NCBI GenBank assembly: GCA_902773195.1
Contig: CACYDL010000057.1
Location: forward strand, 1-21,807
Origin: an uncultured Lachnospiraceae bacterium
GTDB taxonomy: Bacteria > Bacillota_A > Clostridia > Lachnospirales > Lachnospiraceae
Direction of reading: 5' to 3'
Length of the DNA: 21,807 bases
The position numbers were made by a program, and so were the translations under genes. Below the pieces are notes generated by a model. That model saw only the letters and a list, made by a program, of their open reading frames with translations, was not told the origin of the DNA and made no database searches. This document shows positions 13,707 to 21,804 of this stretch, piece after piece. The stretch's first letter is position 1. Each line of letters begins with the position of its first letter.

Positions 13707-15005
13707 TTACAGCCAGCTGTCAAGCCTCTCCGGATCAAATTTCACCAGCATGTTCCGGCCCTCCGTGTCGAAGGCCTCCACATGGCTGTTGAGATACGCG
13801 ACGTCGCGCTTCATCGCCTCCCGGTCCGGGCAGTTCATGACGAAGCGGATCATCAGCTGTCTCAGCGTGTCCCCGTCCGGGGCCGTGGAGCCCTCCGGGT
13901 AGCGAAGCTCAAAGGCGCTCACGCTGGGCGTCGCCGCGACGGCCTCCTCAAGGCCGCTCACCCGGCCCACCACGCCGCCCGGCGTCGCGAAGGAGACGAT
14001 GCCGCAGCATCTGCCGTCCATATCCGGCTTCTCCCGGGAGAGATCGTAGTCGGATGCCCCGTTCAGGATATAGTCCGCGAGCATGAGGTAGTGGTTCTGT
14101 CCCGTGACCTGCTGCATGAAGCGGCAGGGGGCCTCGGCGGCGCTCCGGAGCCCCGCCTCGAAAATGTGGAAGCAGTCCGCGTCCGGATCGTACATGCCCT
14201 GGATGAAGATCACCGCGTATTCGAGGCCGATGCCCTCGCACAGGCGGACCATCCTGTCGTCGACCTGCTCCCTGAACCTGTCCGTAAAGAGGGAGGGAAA
14301 GACCCTGGCGACGGGGATTGTGGTGACGTTTCCCTCGTGGACGGCCACCGGATAGCGGTTGTCCATGCAGGCAAAGGCGGCCTTTCCCCGGCAGACGGTG
14401 TAGTGGGCGGTAAACTCATAGCCCCGCACGAACTCCTCGATGATGATGTTTCCGGAGCCGGACTTCTCTCCCGCCTCCGGGATCGCGCGCCTCACTTCCT
14501 CCCGGTTCATGCAGATGTGCACCCCGAGGGACGCGGCGCAGTCCACCGGCTTTACCACCGCGGGAAAGGCAGGCACCTCCTCTGCCGCCTCGCCGGCCTC
14601 CTGCCACGGCCCGGAGTAGTAGGTCTTCGGGCAGGGGACGCCGAACTTCTCGCAGAGCTTCCGGAAGGAGCCCTTGTTCTCGATCAGGTCCCACTGATGA
14701 CGGTCGAAATAGAACCGGAGCCCCAGCTCGCGGCTCACCTTCTCCGCCTGCAGCAGGTTGAATTCCATGATGCCCGAGAACACGCCGTCCACGTGCTTCT
14801 CCAGACAGAGGGCCTTCAGCGCCTCGGTGTCCGCGGTGCTCAGCAGCACCGCCTCGTCGGCCTTCCGCTTCGCGGCGGAACGGTCGGCGTCATAGTAGTC
14901 GGCGACGATGGTGCGGGCGCCGTTGGCCCGGGCGTAATCCGCCAGCTCCGGCGCCATGACGTTGGAGCCCAGTATCAGAAGCGTCTTGTTCTCGAATTTT
15001 TTCAT
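13707..15005 (-). CDS. ATP-grasp domain protein (carbamoyl-phosphate-synthase-like ligase)
   Basis: This 432-residue protein has an N-terminal Rossmann-like pre-ATP-grasp domain (TLLILGSNVMAPELADYARA, residues 8-27) and then an ATP-grasp fold. The ATP-binding lysine is in VVKPVDCAASLG (K152). The hinge is IIIEEFVRGYEF (187-198), and the metal-binding Glu is in IFEAGLR (E283), where many relatives have E-x-N-x-R. Enzymes of this fold join a carboxylate to an amine or thiol through an acyl-phosphate. The start is the ATG at 15005, which overlaps the stop of the sugar transferase gene by four bases (ATGA), so translation is coupled. A longer frame from 15218 lies inside that gene and is rejected. 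The pairing suggests it adds an amino acid or similar group to a lipid-linked sugar; this is inference. Confidence 0.87.
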   Translation of the reverse strand: MKKFENKTLLILGSNVMAPELADYARANGARTIVADYYDADRSAAKRKADEAVLLSTADTEALKALCLEKHVDGVFSGIMEFNLLQAEKVSRELGLRFYFDRHQWDLIENKGSFRKLCEKFGVPCPKTYYSGPWQEAGEAAEEVPAFPAVVKPVDCAASLGVHICMNREEVRRAIPEAGEKSGSGNIIIEEFVRGYEFTAHYTVCRGKAAFACMDNRYPVAVHEGNVTTIPVARVFPSLFTDRFREQVDDRMVRLCEGIGLEYAVIFIQGMYDPDADCFHIFEAGLRSAAEAPCRFMQQVTGQNHYLMLADYILNGASDYDLSREKPDMDGRCCGIVSFATPGGVVGRVSGLEEAVAATPSVSAFELRYPEGSTAPDGDTLRQLMIRFVMNCPDREAMKRDVAYLNSHVEAFDTEGRNMLVKFDPERLDSWL

Positions 15006-15805
15006 TTTTTCGTCTCGTCCTCTTCTCTCAGACATTCCTCGATGATCCACTCCGGGACCTCGTCCATGTTGATCGCGCGTCCGTCCGGCGTGTATCCGGT
15101 AAACGTGCCCCTCGCCGCGGTCGCCCTGGCGTTGGCGCTCTTTCTGTTCAGGGCGAACTTCACCAGCCTTCCGATCATGAAGCAGTCCGTCCGGAACGAC
15201 ACGTTCTCCACATACCACACGTCGTTCTCAAACTGCTCGTTCCAGGTCCACACGTGGTCGGAATCCTTCCGGGGAGGACACTCGAGGCCGGGGCGCACCG
15301 CGAGACGCGCGGCGTGCCGCCTGCTGTAGCGGTGCACGTACTCCGGCACCAGGGGCCGCGGGCCGATGATGCTCATATCCCCCTTCAGCACGGACCAGAA
15401 ATTGAGCAGCTCGTCCAGAGAGGTCTTCCGGACGAATTTTCCGAATTTCGTGACCCTCTGGGCCGCCGGGAGCAGTTCTCCCTTCTCGTCCGTCGTGTTC
15501 CTCATGTTCCGGAATTTCACGATGGTGAAGGTCTTCCCGTTTCTGCCGGCTCTTTGCTGGGTGAAAAAGATCGGCCGGCCCACGTCGAAAAACGTCACGA
15601 TGCCGATCACGAGATTGATGGGCAGGGTCACCGTCAGCGCGAGAGCGGAGATCAGGATGTCCAGCAGGCGCTTCACGTATTTCGTGTAGACGCTGTTTCT
15701 CGGCGTCACTTCGGGGAGAATTTCGTTGACCTTCCCGAGGTACTCCTCGGCCATGCGGTCCGCTATCTTCCACCTCTGTTTCTTGGTCAGGTTATGTGTA
15801 TCCAC
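15002..15805 (-). CDS. Sugar transferase (polyprenyl-phosphate phosphoglycosyl transferase, Bac_transf family)
   Basis: This 267-residue protein is a monotopic phosphoglycosyl transferase, which moves a sugar-1-phosphate from a nucleotide sugar to undecaprenyl phosphate as the first step in a surface glycan. It shows KRLLDI followed by a hydrophobic membrane segment (45-73), VKFRNMR (97-102), the catalytic Asp-Glu in TSLDELLNFWSVLKGDMS (D131, E132) and IIGPRPL (146-152). The usual RPGxTGWAQVNGR segment is replaced by RPGLECPPRKDSDHVWTW (171-188), while the following DVWYVENVSF is normal. It starts with GTG at 15805, six bases after GAGGA. It is first in a two-gene unit with an ATP-grasp gene; no other glycosyltransferase is nearby. 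Confidence 0.92.
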   Translation of the reverse strand: MDTHNLTKKQRWKIADRMAEEYLGKVNEILPEVTPRNSVYTKYVKRLLDILISALALTVTLPINLVIGIVTFFDVGRPIFFTQQRAGRNGKTFTIVKFRNMRNTTDEKGELLPAAQRVTKFGKFVRKTSLDELLNFWSVLKGDMSIIGPRPLVPEYVHRYSRRHAARLAVRPGLECPPRKDSDHVWTWNEQFENDVWYVENVSFRTDCFMIGRLVKFALNRKSANARATAARGTFTGYTPDGRAINMDEVPEWIIEECLREEDETKK

Positions 15806-15852
15806 GGTCTGTCCTCGGCCGGATTTCCACCGGCGTTATGCACGGTCCCGTC

Positions 15853-15868
15853 CCCCGCTCCGGCGGGG
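15853..15868 (-). repeat. 5' leader hairpin of the sugar transferase gene
   Basis: The bases ccccgc (15853-15858) and gcgggg (15863-15868) form a 6-bp stem with a tetraloop, about 50 bases before the GTG start. Its role is unknown. Confidence 0.35.
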
Positions 15869-15903
15869 CCGGGAATTGTCTGTCGCAGTTCAATCCACTT
15901 TAA

Positions 15904-15909
15904 ACTATA
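15904..15909 (-). promoter_or_regulatory. Candidate -10 element of the sugar transferase/ATP-grasp unit
   Basis: TATAGT on the minus strand lies about 100 bases before the GTG start, in the only AT-rich part of the gap and just after the upstream terminator. No good -35 is seen at the right spacing, so support is modest. Confidence 0.35.
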
Positions 15910-15950
15910 CTCCAAACGCCGCGCAAATACCATCTGTTTTTTACGGGGCG

Positions 15951-16001
15951 CAAAAAGAGACGGACCCGGGTTCTCTTCTTCCGAGAAAACCCGGGTCCGT
16001 C
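15951..16001 (-). terminator. Rho-independent terminator of the alcohol dehydrogenase/hydroxyacid dehydrogenase/flavoenzyme unit
   Basis: A perfect 14-bp stem (15959-15972 with 15988-16001; gacggacccgggtt and its complement) has a 15-base loop and is followed on the minus strand by TCTTTTT. It lies about 100 bases beyond the flavoenzyme stop and marks the operon end. Confidence 0.93.
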
Positions 16002-16086
16002 CGGTTATTCTTCTCTTTCGGCTCTCATCCGCGGAACGTCGCCGACGGCGGAAACGGCCGTGAGGCCCCTGCCGCGGATCCGTGCC

Positions 16087-16102
16087 CGCCGGCGCGCCGG
16101 CG
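16087..16102. repeat. 16-bp GC palindrome next to the flavoenzyme stop codon
   Basis: The bases cgccggcgcgccggcg form a perfect palindrome starting two bases after the stop codon, upstream of the strong terminator. The function is unknown; it may simply be a 3' mRNA structure. Confidence 0.5.
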
Positions 16103-16104
16103 CG

Positions 16105-18075
16105 TCAGATCCGGAGCGCGGCGTAGTAGCCCTGGCTGATGGCCTGATAGATCTGTCCGACGTTGGCGCAGTCGCCCACGATGGCGTAATCGCACACGTC
16201 CTCGCAGAGCGCGTCGACGGCGGCATAGGGGGCCCTGAAGCCGAGGGCGCACACCACGGAATCCGCGTTGATGATGAATTCCTCTCCGTCTCTCTCGACC
16301 TTGACGCCCTCCGGGACGATCTCCATGACCTTCGTGTTGACGTAGATCGTCGCGGCCTTCTCGACCTGGGGAAGGAGTCCGCCTCTGTAGAAGGAGTTGA
16401 CCTCCTCGGCGACGGCGGGCTTCATCTCGATGATCGAGACCTCGTGGCCCTCGTGGCTGAAGGCGATCGCCGCCTCGCTTCCCACGAGGCCGCCGCCCAT
16501 GATCGCGACCTTCTTCCCGAGCTTCTCGGGATGCAGCTCCGCGTCGATGGCCATGACGACGTTGTCCCCGTCGATTCCCCTGATGGGGGGCTTCAGCTCG
16601 TTGGAGCCGATGGCGACGACGAGGAAGTCCGGATCAAATTCGCGGACGTACGCCGGGGTCACTTCGGTATTGAGCAGCACCTTCACGCCGGCGGCCTTGA
16701 CCCTGCGGATCAGAAGCTCGCACAGCTTGGAGATGTCTTCCTTGAAATAGGCGGCGCCGGCCGGCCTGAGGTTGCCGCCCAGGATCCCGCTCTTCTCGGC
16801 GAGGGTGACGTCGTGTCCGCGGAGCGCGGCCGTGATCGCGGCCTCCATTCCGCCGGGACCGCCGCCGGCCACGAGGACCTTCTTCTTCTCAGCCGGCGCG
16901 GGAACGCCGAATTTCTGCTTCAGCTGCTGGCCCATAATCGGGTTGACGGTACACTTGACCGTCTCGCTCTTGGACGTCTCGCCGAAGCACTCGTAGCATC
17001 TGAGACACGGCGTGATGTCGTCGGCGCGGTCCGCGAGGGCCTTGCTGGCGAGGTACGGATCCGCGAGCAGCGCTCTTCCGATCTCGACGATATCGGCCTC
17101 GCCCGAGGCGATGATCCGCTCCATCTGGGCGGGATCGTTGAGGGAGCCGACGCAGGCGACGGGCTTGCTGACGTTCTTCTTGATGTTGGCGGCGAGGTAG
17201 ACGTTGACGCCCCTCGGGAAGAAGGAGGAAGGATGCGTTCTGCAGAACATCTCCGGATCCTCGTGGTTCCCGCAGGAGACCTGGAACAGATCCACCTTGT
17301 CCTCGATGAGCTTCGCCACCTCGACGCACTGGTCCATGTTGAGACCGACATCCGTGAGGTCGTCGCCGGAGATGCGGCACTCGATGGGGAATCTCGGCCC
17401 CACGGCCTTGCGGACCGCGTCCAGAGCCATCATCAGGAATCTCGCGCGGTTCTCCAGGGAGCCGCCGAATTCGTCCGTCCTCTTGTTGAGGACCGGCGAC
17501 AGGAACTGGGAGAACAGCCAGCCGTGGGCGGCGTGCACCTGGACCATGTCGAAGCCGCAGTCCTTGCAGAGCTTCGCGGCCTTGCCGTAGGACTCGACGA
17601 TCTCGAAAATCAGTTCGCGGGGCATCTCGAAGACCTCGCCCTCGGGCGTCATCTCGTGGCTGGGGCCGTAGGCCGTGGCGCAGACGCCCACGTCTCCGCC
17701 GACGCTGGCCAGACCGCCGTACTTTCCGCCGTGGGACAGCTGGATGTTGGCGTAGGCGCCCGCGTTGTGGATCATGCGGGTCGTCTCGGCGAGCATCTGC
17801 TTCACGCCGAAGCTGTCAAGCTGCAGCTGCTTGTTGTGGGATTTGCCGGTCGCGGAGTGGACGATGGCTTCGCCGTAGGTGACGACGGCCACGCCGCCCT
17901 TCGCCTTCTCCTCGAGATAGGCGGCCATCTCCGGCGTCATGTGTCCTTCCGCGGTGATCATGCTGGGGCTTGTCGGAGCCGCGACAATGCGGTTCTTCAG
18001 CCGGATATTGCCGATTCGGATCGGCTCAAAGAGGTGCGGATAACGCTTTCTTCCTTCACAGCATCTTTCTGCCAT
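16105..18075 (-). CDS. Old Yellow Enzyme/FAD/4Fe-4S reductase (2,4-dienoyl-CoA reductase-like)
   Basis: This 656-residue flavoenzyme has the FadH/BaiCD/FldZ layout. An FMN-binding TIM barrel occupies about residues 12-345. A 4Fe-4S cluster follows, with C357, C360, C363 and C375 (CLRCYEC...C-TVNP), then an FAD/NAD(P)-binding part starting VLVAGGGPGGMEAA (400-413). The barrel motif HAAHGWLFSQFLSPVLNKRT (181-200) and the adjacent GGSLENR are canonical, except that W186 stands where many relatives have the proton-donating Tyr. Such enzymes reduce C=C bonds conjugated to a carbonyl or CoA ester. The start at 18075 has AGGAGG upstream, 18 bases after the dehydrogenase stop. With that gene and the alcohol dehydrogenase it forms a redox pathway on an unidentified substrate. 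Confidence 0.92.
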   Translation of the reverse strand: MAERCCEGRKRYPHLFEPIRIGNIRLKNRIVAAPTSPSMITAEGHMTPEMAAYLEEKAKGGVAVVTYGEAIVHSATGKSHNKQLQLDSFGVKQMLAETTRMIHNAGAYANIQLSHGGKYGGLASVGGDVGVCATAYGPSHEMTPEGEVFEMPRELIFEIVESYGKAAKLCKDCGFDMVQVHAAHGWLFSQFLSPVLNKRTDEFGGSLENRARFLMMALDAVRKAVGPRFPIECRISGDDLTDVGLNMDQCVEVAKLIEDKVDLFQVSCGNHEDPEMFCRTHPSSFFPRGVNVYLAANIKKNVSKPVACVGSLNDPAQMERIIASGEADIVEIGRALLADPYLASKALADRADDITPCLRCYECFGETSKSETVKCTVNPIMGQQLKQKFGVPAPAEKKKVLVAGGGPGGMEAAITAALRGHDVTLAEKSGILGGNLRPAGAAYFKEDISKLCELLIRRVKAAGVKVLLNTEVTPAYVREFDPDFLVVAIGSNELKPPIRGIDGDNVVMAIDAELHPEKLGKKVAIMGGGLVGSEAAIAFSHEGHEVSIIEMKPAVAEEVNSFYRGGLLPQVEKAATIYVNTKVMEIVPEGVKVERDGEEFIINADSVVCALGFRAPYAAVDALCEDVCDYAIVGDCANVGQIYQAISQGYYAALRI

Positions 18076-18093
18076 TATGCTTTCCTCCTGCCA

Positions 18094-19146
18094 TCACTTC
18101 CTGGTTTTCCAGAGATACTTCCCCTTCTCGCCGTTGAGGTAAGCCGTGATCTCCTCGGCCATCATGCGGCCCGACCAGCCGTCCACGTCCGTGGTGAGAC
18201 CCGCCATATGCGGCGTGCAGACGACGTTTCTCATGCGGAGAAGCGGATGATTCACCGGAACCGGCTCCTTCCAGTAGACGTCGACGGCGGCGCCGGCGAT
18301 GTCGCCGTTCTCAAGAGCCTCGACGAAATCCTTCTGGTCGATGACGTAGGCGCGGGCGGTATTGACGAGATACGCGCTCTTCTTCATCTTTCCGAACCAC
18401 TCCTTGTTCACGATCGCCTTGCAGGACGGGATGGTCGGAAGATGGACGCTGACGATGTCGGACTCGGCCAGCATCGTGTCGAGATCGACGCCCTTCACGC
18501 CGTCGGCGGCCGCCAGCGCTTCGTTGAGATACGGATCGTAGGCGATGACGTTCATGCCGAAGGCCTTGGCGCGGACGGCGACCTCGCGGCCGATGGCGCC
18601 GTAGCCGGCGATGCCGAGGGTCTTGCCGTAGAGCTCGAAGCCGATGCCGTAGTCCATGAACGGATGATTCTCATCCAGCGGTCCGAAGGTGACGTTCTTC
18701 ACGTCCGGGACGTCGTAGATGTCGGATTCCGGGCTGGTGTGCTCGCCGTTCTTCAGTCCGGCGGCGGCGATGGTGATCTTTCTCGCCATGGCGATCATCA
18801 GGCCGATGGTGTACTCGGCGACCGCGACGCGGTTGCGGCCCGGCGTATAGGAGAGCGAAAGGCCCGCCGCGGTGATGGCGTCGAAATCGACCGTCGCCGG
18901 CGTTCCCTTGGCGACGCCGATGAACTTCATGCCCGCGTCGGCCCACGCCTTGATGGTGTCAGCCCCGGCGTACTCGTCGCCGAGAACCACGAGCTCGCTG
19001 CCCATGCATTCCTCGCGGGTCATCTCCTCCGTGACGTTGCCCTTTCCGTGGAGCAGCTCGCCGCAGACGGTGATGTCGCACTGCTCCCTGATGGGGGCCA
19101 GCAGTTCTTCGGAGATCGGTGTGCAAAGCGCCATTTTCTTTTTCAT
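18094..19146 (-). CDS. D-isomer-specific 2-hydroxyacid dehydrogenase (NAD-dependent)
   Basis: This 350-residue cytoplasmic enzyme interconverts a 2-oxoacid and a D-2-hydroxyacid. The Rossmann motif is GYGAIG (181-186), with D204 in IAYDPY selecting NAD. The catalytic Arg is in VNTARAY (R265), the Glu in VYWKEPVP (E294) and the His in CTPHMAG (H313). The segment before the Rossmann motif (about 130-170) is longer than in typical relatives and rich in acidic residues, which may shape substrate choice. The ATG at 19146 is preceded by AAGGAGG with an 11-base spacer. It sits 43 bases after the alcohol dehydrogenase and 18 bases before the flavoenzyme gene, so the three are one unit. It could be a phosphoglycerate dehydrogenase relative, but no serine gene is near. 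Confidence 0.92.
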   Translation of the reverse strand: MKKKMALCTPISEELLAPIREQCDITVCGELLHGKGNVTEEMTREECMGSELVVLGDEYAGADTIKAWADAGMKFIGVAKGTPATVDFDAITAAGLSLSYTPGRNRVAVAEYTIGLMIAMARKITIAAAGLKNGEHTSPESDIYDVPDVKNVTFGPLDENHPFMDYGIGFELYGKTLGIAGYGAIGREVAVRAKAFGMNVIAYDPYLNEALAAADGVKGVDLDTMLAESDIVSVHLPTIPSCKAIVNKEWFGKMKKSAYLVNTARAYVIDQKDFVEALENGDIAGAAVDVYWKEPVPVNHPLLRMRNVVCTPHMAGLTTDVDGWSGRMMAEEITAYLNGEKGKYLWKTRK

Positions 19147-19189
19147 TTCGGGAAAACCTCCTTCTTATTGGTTGAAGCCGTTGTCTGGA

Positions 19190-20335
19190 TCAATATGCTT
19201 TTCTGAGGATCTCGATGACGTCCTCTTTCGTAACTCCCTGGCGCGGATTGAAGCCGAGAACCGGCTCCCTGAGCACGTCCTCCGCGAGTCTGTCGAAGGC
19301 GTCCTCGGGGACGTTCTGCTCCTTCAGGGTGCGGATGCCGAGGCGCACGCACAGCGCCTTGAGGGCGTCGGCCAGAAGGAACTTGTCCTTCTCGATGTCG
19401 CCGCAGGTCTCAAGGCCGATGGCCTTCGCCAGCTCCACCATCTTTTCCGGGCAGGCTTCCGCGTTGTAGGCCATGACATAGGGAAGCACGCAGGCGTTCG
19501 CCATGCCGTGGGCCAGGCCGAAATGGGCGCTCAGCGTGTGGGCGATGGCGTGGACAAACCCGAGGTTCGCGTTGGAGAAGCCGAAGCCGGTGATGATGCA
19601 GCCGAGCATCATCTGCTCCCTGGCGTCCATATCGGCGCCGTTTTCGACGACCTTCGGGAGGTTTTCATAGAGGATCTGAAGGCCCTTGACGGAGTTGTAC
19701 TCGGTCAGCGGCGTCGCCATGTTGGAGATGTAGCTCTCCACCGCGTGGGTGATGGCGTCCATGCCCGTCGCGGCCGTCACCGATACCGGCATCGTCCTGG
19801 TGAACTCGGGATCGGCGATGACGTCGGAGGCGACGATCTTGTTGTCGATGACGACGTACTTGATCACCTTCTCGGTGTCGATGAGGGCGCTGACGTTGGT
19901 GATCTCACTGGACGTCCCGGCGGTGGTGGGAATCGCGATGAGCGGAAGGCAGGGATTCTTTACCATGTTCATTCCGCCGTATTCTCCGATGCGGCCGGGG
20001 TTGGTCATCAGGACGTTGACCGCCTTGGCGAGGTCGATGCTGCTGCCGCCGCCGACGGCCACAAAGCCCTCCACCTTTTCGTTCTTCGCGGTCACCGCGG
20101 CGCCTTCCACCACCTCGTTGGTCGGATTGGGAATCACGCCGTCAAAGATGACGTAGCCGATGCCGGCCTTCTCGACCTGGGCGACAATCTTCTCGGCGAT
20201 ACCCGCCGCCTTGACGCCGCCGTCGTAGACGATCATGACCTTGGAGAGACCGTAGCCTTTGAGGATCTCCGGCAGCTTCTCGGCCGCCCCGCGTCCGAAC
20301 GTGATGTTGCTCTTTACGAAGAAATTAAAACTCAT
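19190..20335 (-). CDS. Iron-containing alcohol dehydrogenase (group III)
   Basis: This 381-residue protein matches the Fe-ADH family (lactaldehyde reductase, 1,3-propanediol and butanol dehydrogenases), which reduce aldehydes with NAD(P)H. The cofactor motif is GGGSSID (95-101), followed by PTTAGTSSEIT (136-146). Metal ligands are D193 and H197 in GMDAITHAVES, H262 in GFVHAIAH and H276 in HGMAN. The ATG at 20335 follows AAGGAGG; an in-frame ATG at 20377 would add 14 residues across this ribosome binding site and is rejected. It is first in the dehydrogenase/flavoenzyme unit. Sequence alone cannot tell the substrate: FucO-like lactaldehyde reduction is possible given the class II aldolase elsewhere, but the two genes are in different operons. 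Confidence 0.94.
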   Translation of the reverse strand: MSFNFFVKSNITFGRGAAEKLPEILKGYGLSKVMIVYDGGVKAAGIAEKIVAQVEKAGIGYVIFDGVIPNPTNEVVEGAAVTAKNEKVEGFVAVGGGSSIDLAKAVNVLMTNPGRIGEYGGMNMVKNPCLPLIAIPTTAGTSSEITNVSALIDTEKVIKYVVIDNKIVASDVIADPEFTRTMPVSVTAATGMDAITHAVESYISNMATPLTEYNSVKGLQILYENLPKVVENGADMDAREQMMLGCIITGFGFSNANLGFVHAIAHTLSAHFGLAHGMANACVLPYVMAYNAEACPEKMVELAKAIGLETCGDIEKDKFLLADALKALCVRLGIRTLKEQNVPEDAFDRLAEDVLREPVLGFNPRQGVTKEDVIEILRKAY

Positions 20336-20392
20336 CGCCTTTTCCTCCTTCACATGCTCGTTTTGAACGATGATCAAATCCTGAATCCTGTG

Positions 20393-20421
20393 ATTTTAGT
20401 CTACCTCATTCCGCGTTCCGA
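20393..20421 (-). promoter_or_regulatory. Candidate promoter of the alcohol dehydrogenase operon
   Basis: TAAAAT (20398-20393, minus strand) has a partial -35, TCGGAA (20421-20416), 17 bases upstream. A GTTC-N8-GAAC inverted repeat (20415-20430) overlaps the -35 and could be a regulator site. The 155-base gap after the MFS gene has no clear terminator, so partial read-through from the transporter is also likely. Confidence 0.4.
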
Positions 20422-20490
20422 AAACAGAACACTTCCCGGCGGTCTGTGCTAAAAATCATTTTTCCGCGTCATTCTCCGCGCCCGGTCCCT

Positions 20491-21651
20491 TCACTTCTTC
20501 TTCCCCAGCATGACGAAGGCGCAGAAGACGGAGGAGACCGCCATGCCCGCCGCGGCCACCGTAAACACATGGGAGGTCGTCGCCTCTCCCAGGAAGAGCT
20601 TCGCGGCGGTGTTCAGCACGAAGGGGGAGATCAGCTGTCCGGTGCAGGTGCCGCAGGTAAAGATGCCCGAGGCCATCGCCGCGGCGACAGGCGGCACCGC
20701 GTTCGACACCTCGACCATGGCGGTCGGGATGAAGACGCCCTGGGAGAAGCCGCAGAGAAGGGCTCCGACGCACTGCATGGGGAAGCTGGCGGGGAACAGC
20801 ACCAGCACAGCCGCGCCGATGACGAAGGAGAACATCGCGGCGGGCATCGTCGCCTTCTTCGTCACCTTCGTGATCATCCCGAGGAGAAGGCCGATGATGA
20901 TCTGGGCGATCGAGAAGATGCTGGTCAGATTTCCGGCCGCCTTGGCGCTTCCCGCCAGGCTCCCCTGGAGATGCATCGAGATGTTGGTGGTATAGGAGAT
21001 CAGGAACATGAATTCCAGCAGACCCAGAACCGCCACGACGATGACCCTGACGTTCACGGTGATGCGGTTGCCCTCCGACTGGACGGCGCGCCCGGTCTCG
21101 GGCAGGCAGAACAGGATCAGGGCAAAGGAAATGAACCCGATGATATTGATAAAATAGGAATTGGTGAATACGGACGCGCCGAGCCAGCCCGCTCCGGCGG
21201 TGGTCACCGCCATGCCGGCGCCGACGCTGGCGGCCTGGACGCCCATGGCCGTGACGCGCTCGTCACCCGTGAACCATTCCGCCACGACGGCGGTGTTGAG
21301 AGCCGTCGCGAGACCCAGGGCGACGCCGTAGATCATCCTGCAGCCGAACAGCAGCGGAAAGCTGTCGGAGAGCAGGGGCAGGACGCCGAAAAGCCCCGAG
21401 ATCAGGGAAGAAATCAGCAGCAGCCGCTTCTTGCTGATCTTTACGATCAGCACGCCGCTGGCCAGGGCGAAGACCATGCCGATGAGGGACGGTCCGGTGA
21501 TCAGCATCTGGACCAGGCTCGTGCTCACCGACGGGAAATGCTCCGCGATCTGCTTCAGGACCGGGGACGGCCCGTACTGAAGTCCCTGCAGAAACGAGAT
21601 GCAGACAATCGTGATATACACTCTCAGCTTTACGGAATTCGTCTTCTCCAA
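20491..21651 (-). CDS. Major facilitator superfamily transporter
   Basis: This 386-residue protein is almost entirely hydrophobic with about 12 predicted membrane helices and short charged loops. The MFS layout shows in the cytoplasmic loop after helix 2 (VLIVKISKKRLLLIS, residues 67-81) and in a central loop (PETGRAVQSEGNRIT) joining the two six-helix halves. It lacks any fused domain or signal peptide. It starts with TTG at 21651, with AGGAGG eight bases upstream. A terminator further upstream isolates it from the off-window gene. It may carry the substrate or product of the alcohol dehydrogenase/hydroxyacid dehydrogenase/flavoenzyme unit 155 bases downstream. Direction and cargo are not readable from sequence; drug efflux is the main alternative. 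Confidence 0.88.
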   Translation of the reverse strand: MEKTNSVKLRVYITIVCISFLQGLQYGPSPVLKQIAEHFPSVSTSLVQMLITGPSLIGMVFALASGVLIVKISKKRLLLISSLISGLFGVLPLLSDSFPLLFGCRMIYGVALGLATALNTAVVAEWFTGDERVTAMGVQAASVGAGMAVTTAGAGWLGASVFTNSYFINIIGFISFALILFCLPETGRAVQSEGNRITVNVRVIVVAVLGLLEFMFLISYTTNISMHLQGSLAGSAKAAGNLTSIFSIAQIIIGLLLGMITKVTKKATMPAAMFSFVIGAAVLVLFPASFPMQCVGALLCGFSQGVFIPTAMVEVSNAVPPVAAAMASGIFTCGTCTGQLISPFVLNTAAKLFLGEATTSHVFTVAAAGMAVSSVFCAFVMLGKKK

Positions 21652-21690
21652 ACTCTTTTCCTCCTGATATACGGGTTTGATTCTGTTTCT

Positions 21691-21719
21691 ATCATACCCG
21701 AGAAGACTTTTTAAAAAAA
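21691..21719 (-). promoter_or_regulatory. Candidate promoter of the MFS gene
   Basis: TATGAT (21696-21691 on the minus strand) lies about 40 bases before the TTG start. A T-rich tract takes the -35 position; no good TTGACA match is seen. The site follows directly after the terminator at 21762-21804, which supports a new transcript start here. Confidence 0.45.
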
Positions 21720-21761
21720 GGACAGTTCCGGGAGGTGTGTCGAAATCGGAATAATTTCCGG

Positions 21762-21804
21762 AAAAAACGCGCTCCCTGCCGCGGACAGAAGAAAGGGGAC
21801 GCGT
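21762..21804 (-). terminator. Rho-independent terminator of a gene beyond the right edge
   Basis: On the minus strand ACGCGTCCC (21804-21796) pairs with GGGAGCGCGT (21776-21767, one bulged G) and is followed by a T-run ending at 21762. It implies that a minus-strand gene ends just outside the window. Confidence 0.8.

Noticed and set aside
15006..15218. Upstream extension of the ATP-grasp gene to an ATG at 15218
   Set aside because: The extra 71 residues lie entirely inside the sugar transferase coding region, are low-complexity and basic, and the ATGA overlap at 15002-15005 gives a natural start.
16081..16104. GC palindrome as a terminator of the flavoenzyme gene
   Set aside because: It lacks any T-run, and a far better terminator stands at 15951-16001.
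16060..19206. Very long open frame on the plus strand (over 1000 codons) opposite the flavoenzyme and hydroxyacid dehydrogenase genes
   Set aside because: It is rich in Asp, Val, His, Arg and Gly with no recognisable domain and no ribosome binding site. It spans two convincing minus-strand genes and reflects their GC-rich codon use.
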